Shown here: in pieces, positions 39,452 to 48,854 of the stretch | Layout: each line of letters begins with the position of its first letter | How positions within the stretch are numbered: the first letter of the stretch is position 1 | Origin: an uncultured Chlorobiaceae bacterium | GTDB lineage: Bacteria > Bacteroidota > Chlorobiia > Chlorobiales > Chlorobiaceae | Assembly (NCBI GenBank): GCA_903887845.1 | Contig: CAISRC010000091.1 | Span: 1-64,000 of the forward strand | Direction of reading: 5' to 3' | Length of the DNA: 64,000 nt | Made by a program: the position numbers and the translations under genes | The notes under the pieces: model-generated | The model's database searches: none | What the model was told of the DNA's origin: nothing | Seen by the model: only the letters and a program-made list of their open reading frames with translations

Positions 39452-40501
39452 ATGCATATTCTGATTACAGGGGGAGCTGGTTTTATCGGGTCACATGTTG
39501 TCCGTCATTTTCTGAATCGCTACCCCTCTTATACCATTACCAACCTTGACAGTTTGACGTATGCCGGAAACCTTGCAAACCTCAGTGATGTTGAACACAG
39601 GAAGAATTACCGCTTTGTCAAAGGGGATATCACCAACGGCGATTTTCTGATGCGCCTCTTTGAAGAGCACAAGTTTGACGGAGTCATCCACCTGGCGGCC
39701 GAGTCGCATGTTGACCGTTCGATTGCCAACCCGACAGCATTTGTTGTCACCAATGTGCTTGGTACGGTCAATCTGCTCAATGCTGCCAAAGCCTCCTGGC
39801 AGTCCGATTATGTGGGCAAGAGGTTCTATCACATTTCAACCGATGAGGTCTATGGTTCGCTTGGCAAGGAGGGGATGTTCACTGAAGAGACACCTTACGA
39901 TCCTCATAGCCCCTACTCTGCATCGAAAGCCTCCTCGGACCATTTTGCGAGGGCATGGCATGACACCTTCGGCATGCCCGTAGTGATCAGCAACTGTTCA
40001 AACAACTATGGATCGTTTCAGTTTCCCGAAAAGCTTATTCCTCTTTTCATTAACAATATTCTTCACAAGAAACCGCTTCCCGTCTATGGCAAAGGAGAGA
40101 ATATTCGTGACTGGCTCTGGGTTGTTGACCATGCCCAGGCGATTGATCTGATCTATCATAAGGGACAAACCGGCGAGACATACAATATCGGTGGCCACAA
40201 CGAATGGAGTAACATCGACCTTATCAGGTTGCTTTGCCGTATTATGGACGCAAAGCTCAATCGGGCAGCCGGAGAATCTGAAAAACTGGTTACCTATGTG
40301 ACAGACAGGGCAGGTCACGACCTTCGCTATGCCATCGATTCGTCAAAGTTACAGCGCGAACTTGGCTGGGTTCCTTCAATAACCTTTGAAAAAGGGCTTG
40401 AGTTGACGGTTGAGTGGTATCTCACAAATGGTGAGTGGCTCAACAATGTCACCTCGGGCAGATACCAGCATTATTACGAAAAAATGTATGGCGTCAGGTG
40501 A
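39452..40501 (+). CDS. rfbB: dTDP-glucose 4,6-dehydratase
   Basis: 349 residues from ATG 39452, which starts the Rossmann motif MHILITGGAGFIGSHVV; the frame is open 10 codons further up, but those precede the fold. The active-site motif YGSLGKEG, HISTDEVYGS, YSASKASSDH and NCSNNYGSFQFPEKLIPL identify it. It converts dTDP-glucose to the 4-keto-6-deoxy sugar used by rfbC and rfbD. A palindromic repeat separates it from rfbD. Confidence 0.96.
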   Translation: MHILITGGAGFIGSHVVRHFLNRYPSYTITNLDSLTYAGNLANLSDVEHRKNYRFVKGDITNGDFLMRLFEEHKFDGVIHLAAESHVDRSIANPTAFVVTNVLGTVNLLNAAKASWQSDYVGKRFYHISTDEVYGSLGKEGMFTEETPYDPHSPYSASKASSDHFARAWHDTFGMPVVISNCSNNYGSFQFPEKLIPLFINNILHKKPLPVYGKGENIRDWLWVVDHAQAIDLIYHKGQTGETYNIGGHNEWSNIDLIRLLCRIMDAKLNRAAGESEKLVTYVTDRAGHDLRYAIDSSKLQRELGWVPSITFEKGLELTVEWYLTNGEWLNNVTSGRYQHYYEKMYGVR

Positions 40502-40532
40502 CAATATTTACTTTTAGAGAGGGGATCTTTTT

Positions 40533-41510
40533 ATGAGAATTCTGGTTATCGGGGGCGCAGGCTATATTGGCAGCCATATTACAAGAGCTTTTCTTGACAA
40601 AGGATACGACGTGACGGTGTTCGACAATTTGCAGACTGGCTTCAGGGAAAATCTTTTTGAAGAGGCTCACTTTGTTCATGGCGACATCATGCGAACCGAA
40701 CAATTGCAGGCAGTTTTGGCTGGCGGTTACGATGGATGTGTTCACCTTGCCGCGCTGAAGGCTGCTGGCGAGTCAATGCAGGACCCGGCGGCATACTCTC
40801 TCGCCAATATTTCTGGTACGATCAACGTTCTCAATTACGCTTCTGCCGCCGGTATATCGCCGATTATTTTTTCCTCATCTGCCGCTGTTTACGGAAGTCC
40901 GCACTATCTGCCCATTGACGAACTGCATCCCACAACCCCTGAAAATTTTTACGGTTTTACAAAGCTTGAAATCGAGCGACTTTTGGAGTGGTATGACCGG
41001 CTGAAAGGGATGCGTTATGCGGCAATCCGATATTTCAATGCTGCCGGGTATGATGTGCATGGACGGGTAAAGGGGTTGGAGTTGAACCCCGGGAATCTGC
41101 TGCCTCTTGTGATGGAGGCTGCTGCGGGTATTCGATCGAAAATCTCCATTTTTGGAGATGATTACCCGACACGGGACGGAAGCGGCATTCGCGATTACGT
41201 TCATGTAAGCGATCTTGCTGACGCACATGTCACCGCTTTTGAATACATACTGAAGCACGACAAGAGTTTGACGGTGAATCTCGGCAGCCAGCAAGGTGTC
41301 AGTGTGATTGAAATGGTTGAAAGGGCTCGGGCAATTACCGGTCGGAAAATTCCTGCGGAAGTTGCTGCAAGAAGGGCAGGCGACCCGGCAGAACTTGTGG
41401 CATCGTCCGGCAAGGCGCTGGAGTTGCTTGGGTGGGTGCCGAAATACAGTGACCTCGATACCCTTGTTTCTTCAACCTGGAAGATGTACGAAAAGTATGT
41501 CACCCTTTAA
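40533..41510 (+). CDS. galE: UDP-glucose 4-epimerase
   Basis: 325-residue SDR-type epimerase. VIGGAGYIGSHI, HLAALKAAGESMQDP, FSSSAAVYGSP and YGFTKLEIE carry the NAD-binding and catalytic residues. It supplies UDP-galactose for surface polysaccharide. Ribosome-binding site AGAGAGGGG is about 10 bases before the ATG. It lies between the rhamnose genes and manC, all on the same strand. Confidence 0.93.
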   Translation: MRILVIGGAGYIGSHITRAFLDKGYDVTVFDNLQTGFRENLFEEAHFVHGDIMRTEQLQAVLAGGYDGCVHLAALKAAGESMQDPAAYSLANISGTINVLNYASAAGISPIIFSSSAAVYGSPHYLPIDELHPTTPENFYGFTKLEIERLLEWYDRLKGMRYAAIRYFNAAGYDVHGRVKGLELNPGNLLPLVMEAAAGIRSKISIFGDDYPTRDGSGIRDYVHVSDLADAHVTAFEYILKHDKSLTVNLGSQQGVSVIEMVERARAITGRKIPAEVAARRAGDPAELVASSGKALELLGWVPKYSDLDTLVSSTWKMYEKYVTL

Positions 41511-41527
41511 TACATAATTTTCATTTC

Positions 41528-42943
41528 ATGATTATTCCTGTGATTCTAAGCGGAGGTTCGGGAACCCGGCTCTGGCCTCTTTCCCGGGCATTGTATCCCA
41601 AGCAGTTGCTCTCGCTTACAGGTGAAAATACCATGCTTCAGGATACAGTGTATCGCCTTGCCTCAATCGAGGATCAAGGGTCGGTTTATTGCGTCTGTAA
41701 TGAGAGTCACCGGTTTCTGGTAGCTGAGCAACTGCATGAAACAGGGGCTGATATCGGAGAGATTATTCTTGAACCATCAGGACGCAATACGGCGCCTGCT
41801 GCCGCTGTTGCGGCACTGTTGATCACCAAAAAATATCCGGGTGCGGTCATGCTGATTTTACCTGCTGATCATGTTATTCATGATACCGCAGCCTTTGCCA
41901 CTGCGGTAGCTGCGGGAAAATCAGCAGCCGAAGCGGGTGAACTGGTGACGTTCGGTATTGTAGCGGACTCTCCAGAAACAGGCTATGGTTATATCAGGGT
42001 ATCTTCCGGCACGGAAGGTGAAAAAACGGTCTATCCCGTCCTTGAGTTTGTTGAGAAACCAGACAGTGAAACAGCGGAACGCTATCTTGCATCTGGTGAC
42101 TATTTTTGGAACAGCGGGATTTTTCTTTTCAAGGCTGAGGCCTATCTTCTTGAGCTTGAAGCGCATAATCCAGCCATGCTTGCCGCTTGTCGTGAGGCTT
42201 TGGAGAAGTCCATAGAAGATCTTGATTTTTTGCGTCTTGATGCTGAGGCTTTTTGTACATCACCTTCCGACTCTATTGACTATGCCGTGATGGAAAAAAC
42301 CACGAAAGCCGCTCTTGTCCCTCTCAATGCAGGCTGGAATGATGTGGGCTCATGGTCTGCGCTCTGGGATGTTCAGGAACGTGATGATGCCGGCAACATA
42401 AAGAAGGGTGATGTCTTGCTGTATGACGTAAAAAACTGTTATATTCATGCTGCAAGTCGTCTTGTTACAGCCGTCGGTCTTGAAGGGCATATTATTATTG
42501 AAACATCTGATGCGGTGCTTGTGGCTTCACGGGAATGTGTACAGGATGTCAAGCTGCTTGTCGAACAGCTTAAAAAGAATAAGCGGGATGAAGTTTTGAC
42601 ACACCGACGGGTTTGCAGGCCGTGGGGTACGTATGAAACAGTTGATGCTTCAGAGCGTTTCAAGGTAAAGCGTATTACGGTGAACCCTGGAGCAGCCCTT
42701 TCGTTGCAAAAACATCATCACCGTGCCGAACACTGGATTGTTGTGAGAGGAACGGCACTTGTTACTGTTGAGGACAAAACCATCATTCTCAATGAGGATC
42801 AGTCCACCTATATTCCTGTTGGAGCATTTCATCGTCTGGAGAATACCGGAACAACTCCGCTTGAACTGATTGAGGTACAGTCAGGCAGTTATCTGGGAGA
42901 GGATGATATAGTTCGGGTCGATGATCGATATGGACGACAGTAG
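41528..42943 (+). CDS. manC: Mannose-1-phosphate guanylyltransferase / mannose-6-phosphate isomerase
   Basis: 471-residue type II bifunctional enzyme. The N-terminal nucleotidyltransferase has VILSGGSGTRLWPLSR and YPKQLLSL, with FVEKPDSETAERYL. The C-terminal cupin isomerase domain has RPWGTYE, KVKRITVNPGAALSLQKHHHRAEHWIVVRGTA (core LSLQKHHHRAEHW). It makes GDP-mannose. It starts 17 bases after galE, so both are probably on one transcript. Confidence 0.95.
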   Translation: MIIPVILSGGSGTRLWPLSRALYPKQLLSLTGENTMLQDTVYRLASIEDQGSVYCVCNESHRFLVAEQLHETGADIGEIILEPSGRNTAPAAAVAALLITKKYPGAVMLILPADHVIHDTAAFATAVAAGKSAAEAGELVTFGIVADSPETGYGYIRVSSGTEGEKTVYPVLEFVEKPDSETAERYLASGDYFWNSGIFLFKAEAYLLELEAHNPAMLAACREALEKSIEDLDFLRLDAEAFCTSPSDSIDYAVMEKTTKAALVPLNAGWNDVGSWSALWDVQERDDAGNIKKGDVLLYDVKNCYIHAASRLVTAVGLEGHIIIETSDAVLVASRECVQDVKLLVEQLKKNKRDEVLTHRRVCRPWGTYETVDASERFKVKRITVNPGAALSLQKHHHRAEHWIVVRGTALVTVEDKTIILNEDQSTYIPVGAFHRLENTGTTPLELIEVQSGSYLGEDDIVRVDDRYGRQ

Positions 42944-43048
42944 AAAGAAAAGGTCCGTACTCTGGATCTTCTGCTTTGCTTTGATAGCTTGATTAAATAT
43001 ATTACCTTTCAAAAGTATTGTAGCGACAAACCTAAACAGCAGTGTAAT

Positions 43049-43264
43049 ATGGCTGAAGAAACGAAGACTTCCGGTCAAAATCAGCAGAAGCAAGGTGATT
43101 TTGTTAAAGGGGATTTTTCTACGATCCTTGTTGGTGTAGGCACTCTTATTGACAGTACGCTTGAACCAGTAAGCAAGATTCTTGCCCAGACCCTTGATTC
43201 TCTTGCTGTGGTTGCAAAACAAATTCTTGAAGGTGTCAACTCTACGCTTGGCGGCAAGAAGTAA
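43049..43264 (+). CDS. Small protein resembling chlorosome envelope protein B/F
   Basis: 71 residues from ATG 43049; the frame is open 20 codons upstream, but that stretch is not protein-like. After a polar N-terminus it is one long amphipathic region (STILVGVGTLIDSTLEPVSK, then ILAQTLDSLAVVAKQILEG) ending in GGKK. The length, the LEPxSK/hydrophobic pattern and the lysine end recall CsmB/CsmF, small proteins in the chlorosome's lipid monolayer. I recall the pattern rather than a verified alignment, so the family is a fair guess. It stands alone with a strong hairpin after it, as expected for an abundant structural protein. Confidence 0.5.
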   Translation: MAEETKTSGQNQQKQGDFVKGDFSTILVGVGTLIDSTLEPVSKILAQTLDSLAVVAKQILEGVNSTLGGKK

Positions 43265-43308
43265 GCTTCGAAAGGCTTCGGCGTTCAGGCTTTGTTCATA
43301 CATGTTTT

Positions 43309-43355
43309 CAGGCAAGCTTTTCGGTTATTGAAAGGCTTGCCTGTACTGTTTTATA
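43309..43355 (+). terminator. Hairpin terminator after the chlorosome-like gene
   Basis: CAGGCAAGC-TTT (43309-43320) pairs with AAAG-GCTTGCCTG (43331-43343) around a ten-base loop with one bulged G, followed by a T-rich tail. A nine-pair GC-containing stem is strong. Confidence 0.75.
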
Positions 43356-43356
43356 T

Positions 43357-43386
43357 TTGTTTTTATCTCTTGACTTTTTTTATAAT
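43357..43386 (+). promoter_or_regulatory. Possible promoter of ileS
   Basis: TTGTTT (43357-43362) and TATAAT (43381-43386) are 18 bases apart and lie 45 bases before the ileS start, just after the upstream terminator. The fit to the sigma-70 consensus is good at -10 and moderate at -35. Confidence 0.4.
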
Positions 43387-43431
43387 CACAGGCTTTTTTG
43401 CTTGTTTCTGTTTGAATGATTCTGAAGAACT

Positions 43432-46400
43432 ATGGACAATAAATTTGTTGAGTATCCCTCCAGTGTGGCCTACAGCGCCGTCGAGGCGGAAGTTTTGGCC
43501 TACTGGAATGAGCAGGGGATTTTTCACAAAAGCCTTGAAGAAAAGCCCGCCGACAGGGTCTACTCGTTTTATGAAGGGCCTCCGACAGTCAACGGCAAGC
43601 CGGGTGTACACCATGTTTTCAGCCGTACCATAAAGGATGTTGTCTGTCGCTACAAGACGATGCAGGGGTACCGTGTTCCCCGGAAGGCCGGTTGGGATAC
43701 CCATGGCTTGCCGGTCGAGATTGCGGTGGAGAAAAAGCTTGGCTTGAAGAACAAAGCCCAGGTCGTTGAGTATGGGGATGGCGAGTTCAATGCCGAGGCA
43801 CGGGCGCTGGTCTATCATCATATTGACGATAATCGTGAAGGCTGGGGAAAATTGACCGAGCGTATGGGGTACTGGGTCGATATGGACCACCCCTATATCA
43901 CCTGCACCAATGACTATATCGAGTCGGTCTGGTGGGCGCTGAAAACAATTTTTGACAAGGGGCTCATCTACAAGGACTATAAAATTGTGCCACAGGATCC
44001 GAAATCTGAAACGGTACTCAGTTCCCATGAGCTTGCTCTGGGGTACAAAGAGGTGAAAGACCCTAGCATTTATATAAAGTTCAGAGTCAGGGGCTCTGAA
44101 GAGTCTTTGCTTGTATGGACGACGACACCATGGACACTCATTTCCAATGTGGCGCTTTGTGTCGGCTCAGATATTGACTACGTCAAGGTTTCTCATGTTG
44201 AGAGTGGCGAGGTGATGATTCTTGCCAAATCACGGATGCAGGTGCTACTTGAGAAGAACGATGAGGGGGAATCACTGTGGAGGATTATTGCTGAACTGAA
44301 AGGGCGTGATCTTGAAGGGCTTGACTATGAGCCGCTGTTCAACTATATGCACCCTGAAAAAAAGTGCTGGTACGTTACAGCCGGGACATTTGTCTCAACC
44401 GAAGATGGTACCGGCATTGTTCACATTGCTCCGGCTTTCGGCGCTGATGACTATGAAATTGCCAAAAAGTATGATTTGCCGATGCTTCAGCCGGTTGCCC
44501 GGAACGGATGCTTTACAGGTGAAGTAAGCGATTATGATGGCATGTTTTTCAAGGATACCGATCCACTTATTATCCGTCAGCTCAAGGATGCGGGAAAATT
44601 GTACCGCAAGGAGATCATTACCCACACCTATCCCTATTCGTGGCGTTATGATGTGCCAGTCATCTATTATGCACGGGAGTCCTGGTATATCAGGACAACG
44701 GCAATAGCCGCCCGTATGGTGGAACTCAACAAAACCATCAACTGGTGTCCTCCGGAGATTGGTACAGGACGTTTCGGCAACTGGCTGGAAGAGAACAAGG
44801 ACTGGGCGCTGTCACGCGAGCGGTTCTGGGGTTCACCGCTGCCGCTTTGGGTTTCAGAGGATTTTGTCATCGGTGATGATGCCTCTTCCGGAAAAATGTT
44901 TGCCGTAGGTTCAGTTGCCGAGTTACGAGAAGGATTCATTGATATTGGTGGCGAGAGACTTCTCCTTGGAGAGGCGCTCGACAGGGGGCTGGTGGAGCTT
45001 GATCTGCACAAGCCATTTGTGGACAGCATCTATTTCATCAGAGATGGTCGCCGGTTCAACCGGACACCCGAGCTGGTTGATGTCTGGTTCGATAGCGGCT
45101 CCATGCCGTTTGCCCAGTTGCACTATCCGTTTGAGAATCGTGCAGTGTTCGATGCCTCCTTTCCGGCTGATTTCATTGCTGAAGGGGTTGATCAGACCAG
45201 AGGCTGGTTCTATACGCTGCATGCCATTGCCACGCTGATTTTTGACAAGCCTGCCTATAAAAACCTTATTGTCAACGGCCATATTCTCGATAAAAGCGGC
45301 CAGAAAATGTCGAAGTCAAAAGGCAACATGGTTGATCCTTTTATCACCATGGAGCGTTACGGTGCCGATGCGCTTCGCTGGTATCTGATGGTGAGCAGCC
45401 CGCCCTGGAGACCGAAATCGTTCAATACCGATGAAATTGAAGAGGAGCAGCGCAAGTTCTTCCGGGCATTCATCAACAGCTATAATTTCTTTGTGCTTTA
45501 CGCCAATGTTGATGGTTTTACCTTTGCCGAGCCTGAAATTCCGGTTCAGGAGCGTTCGGAGCTGGACCGCTGGGTGCTCTCCTGCCTCAATACCCTGATT
45601 GAGGGTGTTTACCTGCGTATGGAACAATATGACCTTACCGGTGCAGTCAGGCTGATCAATGATTTTACTATTGATGATCTTTCCAACTGGTATATACGCC
45701 GGTCACGCAAGCGGTTCTGGAAAAGTGATATGGGGCCGGACAAGATTGCGGCCTATCAGACGCTTTATCGCTCTCTTGAGACACTGGCAAAGCTGCTGGC
45801 ACCTTTTACTCCTTTTCTTGCAGAGCGGATGTACCTGAATCTGAACGGCATCAGCCAGCTTGAATCCTGCAAGTCTGTTCACCTTGCTGATTTTCCGAAG
45901 CCTGACCTGTCGGCTATTGACAGGCCTCTTGAGCAACGCATGAAAAAGGCGCAGATCATCACTTCGTTAGTGCGTACCATGCGCGAAAAAGCCTCCATCA
46001 AGGTTCGTCAGCCGCTCAAACGTATTTTGCTCGCCGTGTCTGATGCTGCGGCAAGGGAAGAATATCGGCTGGTCAGTGAGATTATCATGGAAGAGATCAA
46101 TGTCCACAAGATAGAGTACATCGAAGATGAGGGCTCGGTCATCAGCAAGAAGGTAAAGCCAAATTTCAAAACCCTTGGCCCCCGTTTTGGCAAAGAGATG
46201 AAAGCGCTTGCGGAAGCCATCAGGATCATGAGCCATAAACAGATTGCGGTTCTGGAAAAAGATGGTCAACTTGCGCTTGAACTTGACGGCAGGGTGTTCG
46301 ATCTTGAACGTGAAGATGTGGAGATTATGCACGAGGATATTGAGGGGTGGCTTGTGGCCTCCGATGAAGCGAATGGTATTATGGTTGCTCTTGATACAGA

Positions 46401-46689
46401 GATGACCGAAGAGCTTGAGATGCAGGGGCTTGCGCGTGAACTGGTCAGCCGTATTCAGGCGCTTCGCAAAGAGAGCGGTCTGGATATTACGGACCGTATT
46501 TCGCTTTCTCTTCAGGGATCAGAAAAACTGCTGGATGCGGTTAAGCTTAATGAGTCTTATATTAAGTCAGAAACACTTGCGACGACTCTTGCCATTGAAA
46601 CACTTGACACTCTTTCTGCCACATGGGGAAAGGAAGAACTGGTCAATGGTGAAATATGCAGGTTATTACTTGAAAAGTCTGATCGTTAA
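43432..46689 (+). CDS. ileS: Isoleucyl-tRNA synthetase
   Basis: 1085-residue class I synthetase charging tRNA-Ile. The N-terminal signature is [17 protein letters not shown], where the canonical HIGH appears as GVHH, as in Bacteroidetes enzymes. [12 protein letters not shown], the CP1 editing domain (VWTTTPWTL), KMSKSKGN for ATP binding and a long C-terminal tRNA-binding part follow. The size and features match the eukaryote-like type 2 IleRS, which is usually less sensitive to mupirocin. A DksA-like gene follows after 62 bases. Confidence 0.97.
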   Translation: MDNKFVEYPSSVAYSAVEAEVLAYWNEQGIFHKSLEEKPADRVYSFYEGPPTVNGKPGVHHVFSRTIKDVVCRYKTMQGYRVPRKAGWDTHGLPVEIAVEKKLGLKNKAQVVEYGDGEFNAEARALVYHHIDDNREGWGKLTERMGYWVDMDHPYITCTNDYIESVWWALKTIFDKGLIYKDYKIVPQDPKSETVLSSHELALGYKEVKDPSIYIKFRVRGSEESLLVWTTTPWTLISNVALCVGSDIDYVKVSHVESGEVMILAKSRMQVLLEKNDEGESLWRIIAELKGRDLEGLDYEPLFNYMHPEKKCWYVTAGTFVSTEDGTGIVHIAPAFGADDYEIAKKYDLPMLQPVARNGCFTGEVSDYDGMFFKDTDPLIIRQLKDAGKLYRKEIITHTYPYSWRYDVPVIYYARESWYIRTTAIAARMVELNKTINWCPPEIGTGRFGNWLEENKDWALSRERFWGSPLPLWVSEDFVIGDDASSGKMFAVGSVAELREGFIDIGGERLLLGEALDRGLVELDLHKPFVDSIYFIRDGRRFNRTPELVDVWFDSGSMPFAQLHYPFENRAVFDASFPADFIAEGVDQTRGWFYTLHAIATLIFDKPAYKNLIVNGHILDKSGQKMSKSKGNMVDPFITMERYGADALRWYLMVSSPPWRPKSFNTDEIEEEQRKFFRAFINSYNFFVLYANVDGFTFAEPEIPVQERSELDRWVLSCLNTLIEGVYLRMEQYDLTGAVRLINDFTIDDLSNWYIRRSRKRFWKSDMGPDKIAAYQTLYRSLETLAKLLAPFTPFLAERMYLNLNGISQLESCKSVHLADFPKPDLSAIDRPLEQRMKKAQIITSLVRTMREKASIKVRQPLKRILLAVSDAAAREEYRLVSEIIMEEINVHKIEYIEDEGSVISKKVKPNFKTLGPRFGKEMKALAEAIRIMSHKQIAVLEKDGQLALELDGRVFDLEREDVEIMHEDIEGWLVASDEANGIMVALDTEMTEELEMQGLARELVSRIQALRKESGLDITDRISLSLQGSEKLLDAVKLNESYIKSETLATTLAIETLDTLSATWGKEELVNGEICRLLLEKSDR

Positions 46690-46751
46690 TTGTATTATTT
46701 ACCGCTCTTTTTTTACTGAATTCTGTTAGCATAAAGAAAACAAGGTTTATT

Positions 46752-47186
46752 ATGGCGAAAAAAAATGAGAGTGCGTCCAAAAAAGAAAATGAGGTTATGG
46801 AAGAGCCTGTCCTGACTAAAACGTATTTAACCGATGACGAACTTGAACATTTCAGACAGTTATTGCTGAAAAGACGTGAGGAGGTGCTTCGTGATCTGGA
46901 GATTTTGCGCTCTTCACTTTCGGACGAGAACGTGGAAGATTCTATTAATTCGAACTACTCCATGCACATGGCCGATCATGGCACTGATACCATGGATCGC
47001 GAACAGCGCTTCATGTTTATCGCCCGTGACGAAAAATACATCACATACATTGATCAGGCTCTTGACAGGATCAGAAACAAGACTTACGGGATCTGTATAA
47101 AATCAGGCAAGCCTATTCCAAAAAAGAGACTTGAAGCGGTTCCGCATACGTCGGTGCGAATCGAGTTCAAGCAGGGTAAAAAGTAG
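46752..47186 (+). CDS. DksA/TraR-family protein without the full zinc finger
   Basis: 144 residues: a polar N-terminus, a coiled coil (DELEHFRQLLLKRREEVLRDLEILR) and a C-terminal globular part, the DksA layout. DxxDxA-type acidic residues at the coiled-coil tip are not obvious; the region reads MADHGTDTMDREQRF. The C4 zinc finger has degenerated: the first cysteine remains in YGICIKSGKPIPKKRLEAVP, while the others are Ser, His and Phe-type residues. Cys-poor DksA paralogues are known to work without zinc. It probably binds the RNA polymerase secondary channel and modulates transcription, perhaps with ppGpp. It converges with purF. Confidence 0.85.
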   Translation: MAKKNESASKKENEVMEEPVLTKTYLTDDELEHFRQLLLKRREEVLRDLEILRSSLSDENVEDSINSNYSMHMADHGTDTMDREQRFMFIARDEKYITYIDQALDRIRNKTYGICIKSGKPIPKKRLEAVPHTSVRIEFKQGKK

Positions 47187-47219
47187 AAAGAGATGCGCCT
47201 GTCTTAATTCATTTGCATA

Positions 47220-48713
47220 TCAGTCGTTTTCCTCTTTGTCGGTCGTTGCGTCGTTAACCTGAATCGGGTAGTCCCCACTGAAACAGGCGGTACAATAGCT
47301 GCAGGATTCATCCTCAAACGTCGGGACACTGTTCATCAGCCCCTGCATGGAGAGGTATTTCAAAGAATCAACGCCGATATATTCCCTGATTTTTTCGATC
47401 TCTTCGCCGGCATTGTCAAGATTGTCGAACATGTGGGTGAGCAACTGTCGCTTGGTCGGGAAATCCATGCCATAAAAGCAGGGATTGGTGATTGGTGGAG
47501 AGCTGATGTGGAGGTGGATTGATTTTGGATCAGCCTCACGGATCAGTTTAATCAGCATTTTTGCGGTTGTACCGCGGACAATGGAGTCATCAACAAGAAT
47601 GATCGGTCTGTCCTGAAGCACGCCGCGTACAATATTGTATTTGGAGCGCACCTTTATGTCGCGGCTGTGAATGCCCGGCTGTATAAACGTTCTTCCGACA
47701 TAGTGATTACGGATAAGGCCGTGCTCGAACCTTGCTGGTCTTTCCATTTTGAGACTTTCCCGAACAAAACCAAGTGCGGCAGTATTGGATGAGTCTGGAA
47801 CGCTGACGACAGTCAGCTCCTTTTCACCGGGCTGATGCTCAATTGAAGACTCTCGCGCAAGGTTTTTACCGAGATTTCGCCTGATTTTATCAACGGAATG
47901 GCCAAAAATAAAACTGTCAGGACGGGAAAAATAGACATACTCAAAAATACATCGCGCTTTACGTTCTGAACGTGGCAAAAAAAGCGATGTCGGTTTTTCG
48001 TTTGCCACAGCGAGATGGTCAATCAAAAGAATTTCACCAGGTTCTATATCCCGGATGTATTCTGCCTGAATAATGTCGAAGGCGCAGGTTTCACTGGCAA
48101 CAATATAGGCGAGCTCTCCGGTGAGCGGATCGACCTTCTTGCCGAGAGCGAGTGGCCTAAATCCGTAGGGGTCTCTGGCGGCGATCATCTGGTTGTTGGC
48201 CAGAAGCACCATTGAGTACGCACCCTTTACCTGTAATAACGCTTCATAAAGCTGGTGTATAGGCTCTTTTTCACGGCTTCTTGCGGCCAGATGGGGAATT
48301 ATCTCTGTATCTGAAGAGGCCTGAAAGATAACGCCAAGCTCAGTCAGTTCGCGTCGCAGGGCACGGGAGTTGGTCAGGTTGCCGTTATGGGCAATTGCCA
48401 GACTTCCAGAGCGGTAGGTCAGGGAAAACGGCTGAATATTGCTGGTGGATGAGGAGGAGCCTGTTGTCGAATAACGGTTATGACCGATCGCCGCATAACC
48501 TCCAAGAGTTTCAAAAACAGTTTCATCTCTGAACACCTCAGCGACAAGACCCATGCCTTTATGCTGTTTGAAGAGAGTTCTCTTTTTGACCTTGTTATAT
48601 TCTGCTACGACGATACCGGCGGCTTCCTGTCCTCTGTGCTGAAGTGAGTACAGTCCATAGAAGGTATCTTCCGCGGGAGTTTTAGAATTAAAAACACCGA
48701 AAACCCCACACAT
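47220..48713 (-). CDS. purF: Amidophosphoribosyltransferase
   Basis: First committed step of purine synthesis: transfers glutamine ammonia to PRPP. From ATG 48713 the product begins MCGVFGVF, so Cys1 after Met removal is the glutaminase nucleophile; there is no propeptide. NTN domain motifs LQHRGQEAAG and GHNRYSTTG, the PRPP-binding VDDSIVRGTT, and several cysteines (ARCIFEY, PCFYGMDFPT, SCSYCTACFSGDYP) match the 4Fe-4S type known from Bacillus. 497 residues. It diverges in tail position from the dksA-like gene. Confidence 0.97.
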   Translation of the reverse strand: MCGVFGVFNSKTPAEDTFYGLYSLQHRGQEAAGIVVAEYNKVKKRTLFKQHKGMGLVAEVFRDETVFETLGGYAAIGHNRYSTTGSSSSTSNIQPFSLTYRSGSLAIAHNGNLTNSRALRRELTELGVIFQASSDTEIIPHLAARSREKEPIHQLYEALLQVKGAYSMVLLANNQMIAARDPYGFRPLALGKKVDPLTGELAYIVASETCAFDIIQAEYIRDIEPGEILLIDHLAVANEKPTSLFLPRSERKARCIFEYVYFSRPDSFIFGHSVDKIRRNLGKNLARESSIEHQPGEKELTVVSVPDSSNTAALGFVRESLKMERPARFEHGLIRNHYVGRTFIQPGIHSRDIKVRSKYNIVRGVLQDRPIILVDDSIVRGTTAKMLIKLIREADPKSIHLHISSPPITNPCFYGMDFPTKRQLLTHMFDNLDNAGEEIEKIREYIGVDSLKYLSMQGLMNSVPTFEDESCSYCTACFSGDYPIQVNDATTDKEEND

Positions 48714-48854
48714 AAGCAATGGTATGTTTAAAGTTCAGCAAACGCTCCAACAACACAAGTGAACATAACTAATTCAAACGGCAAATTGAAAATAATCATG
48801 CACTCTCTCACCGATGATTTTCTGACTCAGAATATGCCTGCCAGTAGTTTTTGT

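Noticed and set aside
43370-43386. TTGACT followed by TATAAT before ileS read as a promoter
   Set aside because: The two hexamers are only five bases apart, too close for sigma-70. I used TTGTTT at 43357 as the -35 candidate instead.
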